Positions 6,664-7,413 of a stretch of DNA of 7,413 bases are shown here, in pieces. Position numbers and translations under genes: made by a program. The notes beneath the pieces are model-generated. The model was not told the DNA's origin. It did not search any database and was given only the letters and a program-made list of their open reading frames with translations. Every line of letters begins with the position of its first letter. Within the stretch, counting starts at the first letter, position 1. Source of the DNA: Bacteroidales bacterium Bact_16 (GTDB lineage: Bacteria; Bacteroidota; Bacteroidia; Bacteroidales; UBA932); the NCBI GenBank assembly GCA_001602885.1, contig LUZH01000184.1:1-7413 (forward strand). The letters run 5' to 3'.

Positions 6664-7413
6664 TTACCACGCCTGATTACCAAGCCAAAGGAAATATCTC
6701 ATAATATCTACATGGCCAGCATCATCCGTTGAATAGGTTTTTGCTTGTGTTGTATTATATCGCACAGTCCAACCGAAGTGATTTTTTATCCAACTACTCT
6801 CGATAACGTTAAATCGGTCATCATAACCTATATTCACAGATTCAGGTGAAGATATGTTTCTATGATGGATGACATCTTTTAGCCATCCAAAACCACCCCA
6901 GGTGATAAAATAGCGCCAACTCGGGACACCGGTCGACGGCACATAGGTGGCCCAGCAGAAATCGCGGGCGGCGCTTTCCGTCCAGCTGGTCATCCGGCTC
7001 CGGTAGAGCTTCATCGGGACCGTGGCGCCGTTGAACGTCACCGCGGAGACGTACGGGTTCGATGCGGAATACGCGCCGCGGTTCGCGTCAGACGAGGCAG
7101 CGTAGTATCCGGCATCATACCCAGCCGTAGGGTTGACGTAGAAATACCGCCCGAAATTCACCCCGGCGGCCTCCAGGCAGAACGCCCGCGCCGCCTGGCT
7201 CATCGATGCGCCCTTCCGCGCCAGCAGGTCGGCGTTGCGGTGCGGCACCACGAAGACCTTGCCCGCAGCGGGGCTGAACGCATACAGCGCATAGAGCGAA
7301 ATGTCGTAAACGAGCTTCATGCCGCGCGACACGGAGAAGGTGCGATGGTCCCATTTGTTGGAATACGACACCGTGAAGAGCTGCTCGCCATACGGCACCA
7401 GCAGTTCGCCGGG
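6664..7413 (-). CDS. Aromatic-rich protein of unknown function, partial (N-terminus off the right edge)
   Basis: The reading frame is open through the right edge, so the true start is outside the window; a GTG at 7396-7398 is in frame but is not a convincing start. The visible 249 residues begin PGELLVPYGEQLFTVSYSNK and end LGNQAW. I recognise no family. The chain is rich in aromatic residues, with nine Trp in the last 108 residues. Helix-like parts include ADLLARKGASMSQAARAFCL, and strand-like parts include NPYVSAVTFNGATVPMKLYR. Tyr/Gly/Asn-rich stretches such as YFYVNPTAGYDAGYYAA suggest an exported or surface protein, but no signal sequence can be checked. The last ~79 codons (6664-6900) are AT-rich, about 38% GC, while the rest is GC-rich like the neighbours. 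The gene faces the 361-aa lipoprotein tail to tail; any functional link is unproven. Confidence 0.78.
   Translation of the reverse strand, partial: PGELLVPYGEQLFTVSYSNKWDHRTFSVSRGMKLVYDISLYALYAFSPAAGKVFVVPHRNADLLARKGASMSQAARAFCLEAAGVNFGRYFYVNPTAGYDAGYYAASSDANRGAYSASNPYVSAVTFNGATVPMKLYRSRMTSWTESAARDFCWATYVPSTGVPSWRYFITWGGFGWLKDVIHHRNISSPESVNIGYDDRFNVIESSWIKNHFGWTVRYNTTQAKTYSTDDAGHVDIMRYFLWLGNQAW

Noticed and set aside
5531..7413. Polymorphic toxin and immunity pair
   Set aside because: The C-terminal composition breaks resemble swapped modules, but the genes are convergent rather than in tandem, and no toxin motif, delivery domain or immunity family is visible.

Overview
This window is a GC-rich (roughly 60% by eye) stretch of what is most likely a Bacteroidota chromosome, probably Bacteroidales. 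Pointers are a TonB-dependent receptor followed at once by a small calycin-like lipoprotein, lipoboxes of the LxAC type, AT-rich start-codon leaders without Shine-Dalgarno sequences, and promoter-like boxes resembling the Bacteroidetes -7 element (TAnnTTTG). Assignment below this level is not possible from the sequence alone. I see no rRNA, tRNA, CRISPR array, transposase or integrase.

Left block (1-1939, minus strand): a 347-aa membrane acyltransferase (acyltransferase-3 family) is followed 12 bp later by a secreted M28-family zinc aminopeptidase that runs off the left edge. The two are probably one operon. A 97-bp divergent region (1940-2036) holds candidate promoters in both directions and an 8-bp inverted repeat.

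Middle block (2037-5424, plus strand): a 199-aa secreted protein of unknown family, a 733-aa classical TonB-dependent outer-membrane receptor (no SusC-type N-terminal extension), and a 152-aa calycin-like lipoprotein whose start lies 13 bp after the receptor stop. A strong intrinsic terminator closes the block. The arrangement suggests an outer-membrane uptake cassette in which the receptor is the gated channel and the lipoprotein a possible surface binding partner. The ligand is not evident.

Right block (5470-7413): a promoter-like box precedes a 361-aa lipoprotein of unknown function. It converges on an aromatic-rich protein of unknown function that enters from the right edge on the minus strand. 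A hairpin terminator lies in the 47-bp gap between their stops. The 3' third of the first gene, the gap, and the last ~79 codons of the second form one sharply AT-rich island (about 39% GC over 6241-6900 by hand count, against about 58% or more on either side). This suggests replacement of both convergent gene ends and is the most unusual structural signal in the window. I did not find a clearly new defence or mobile system.
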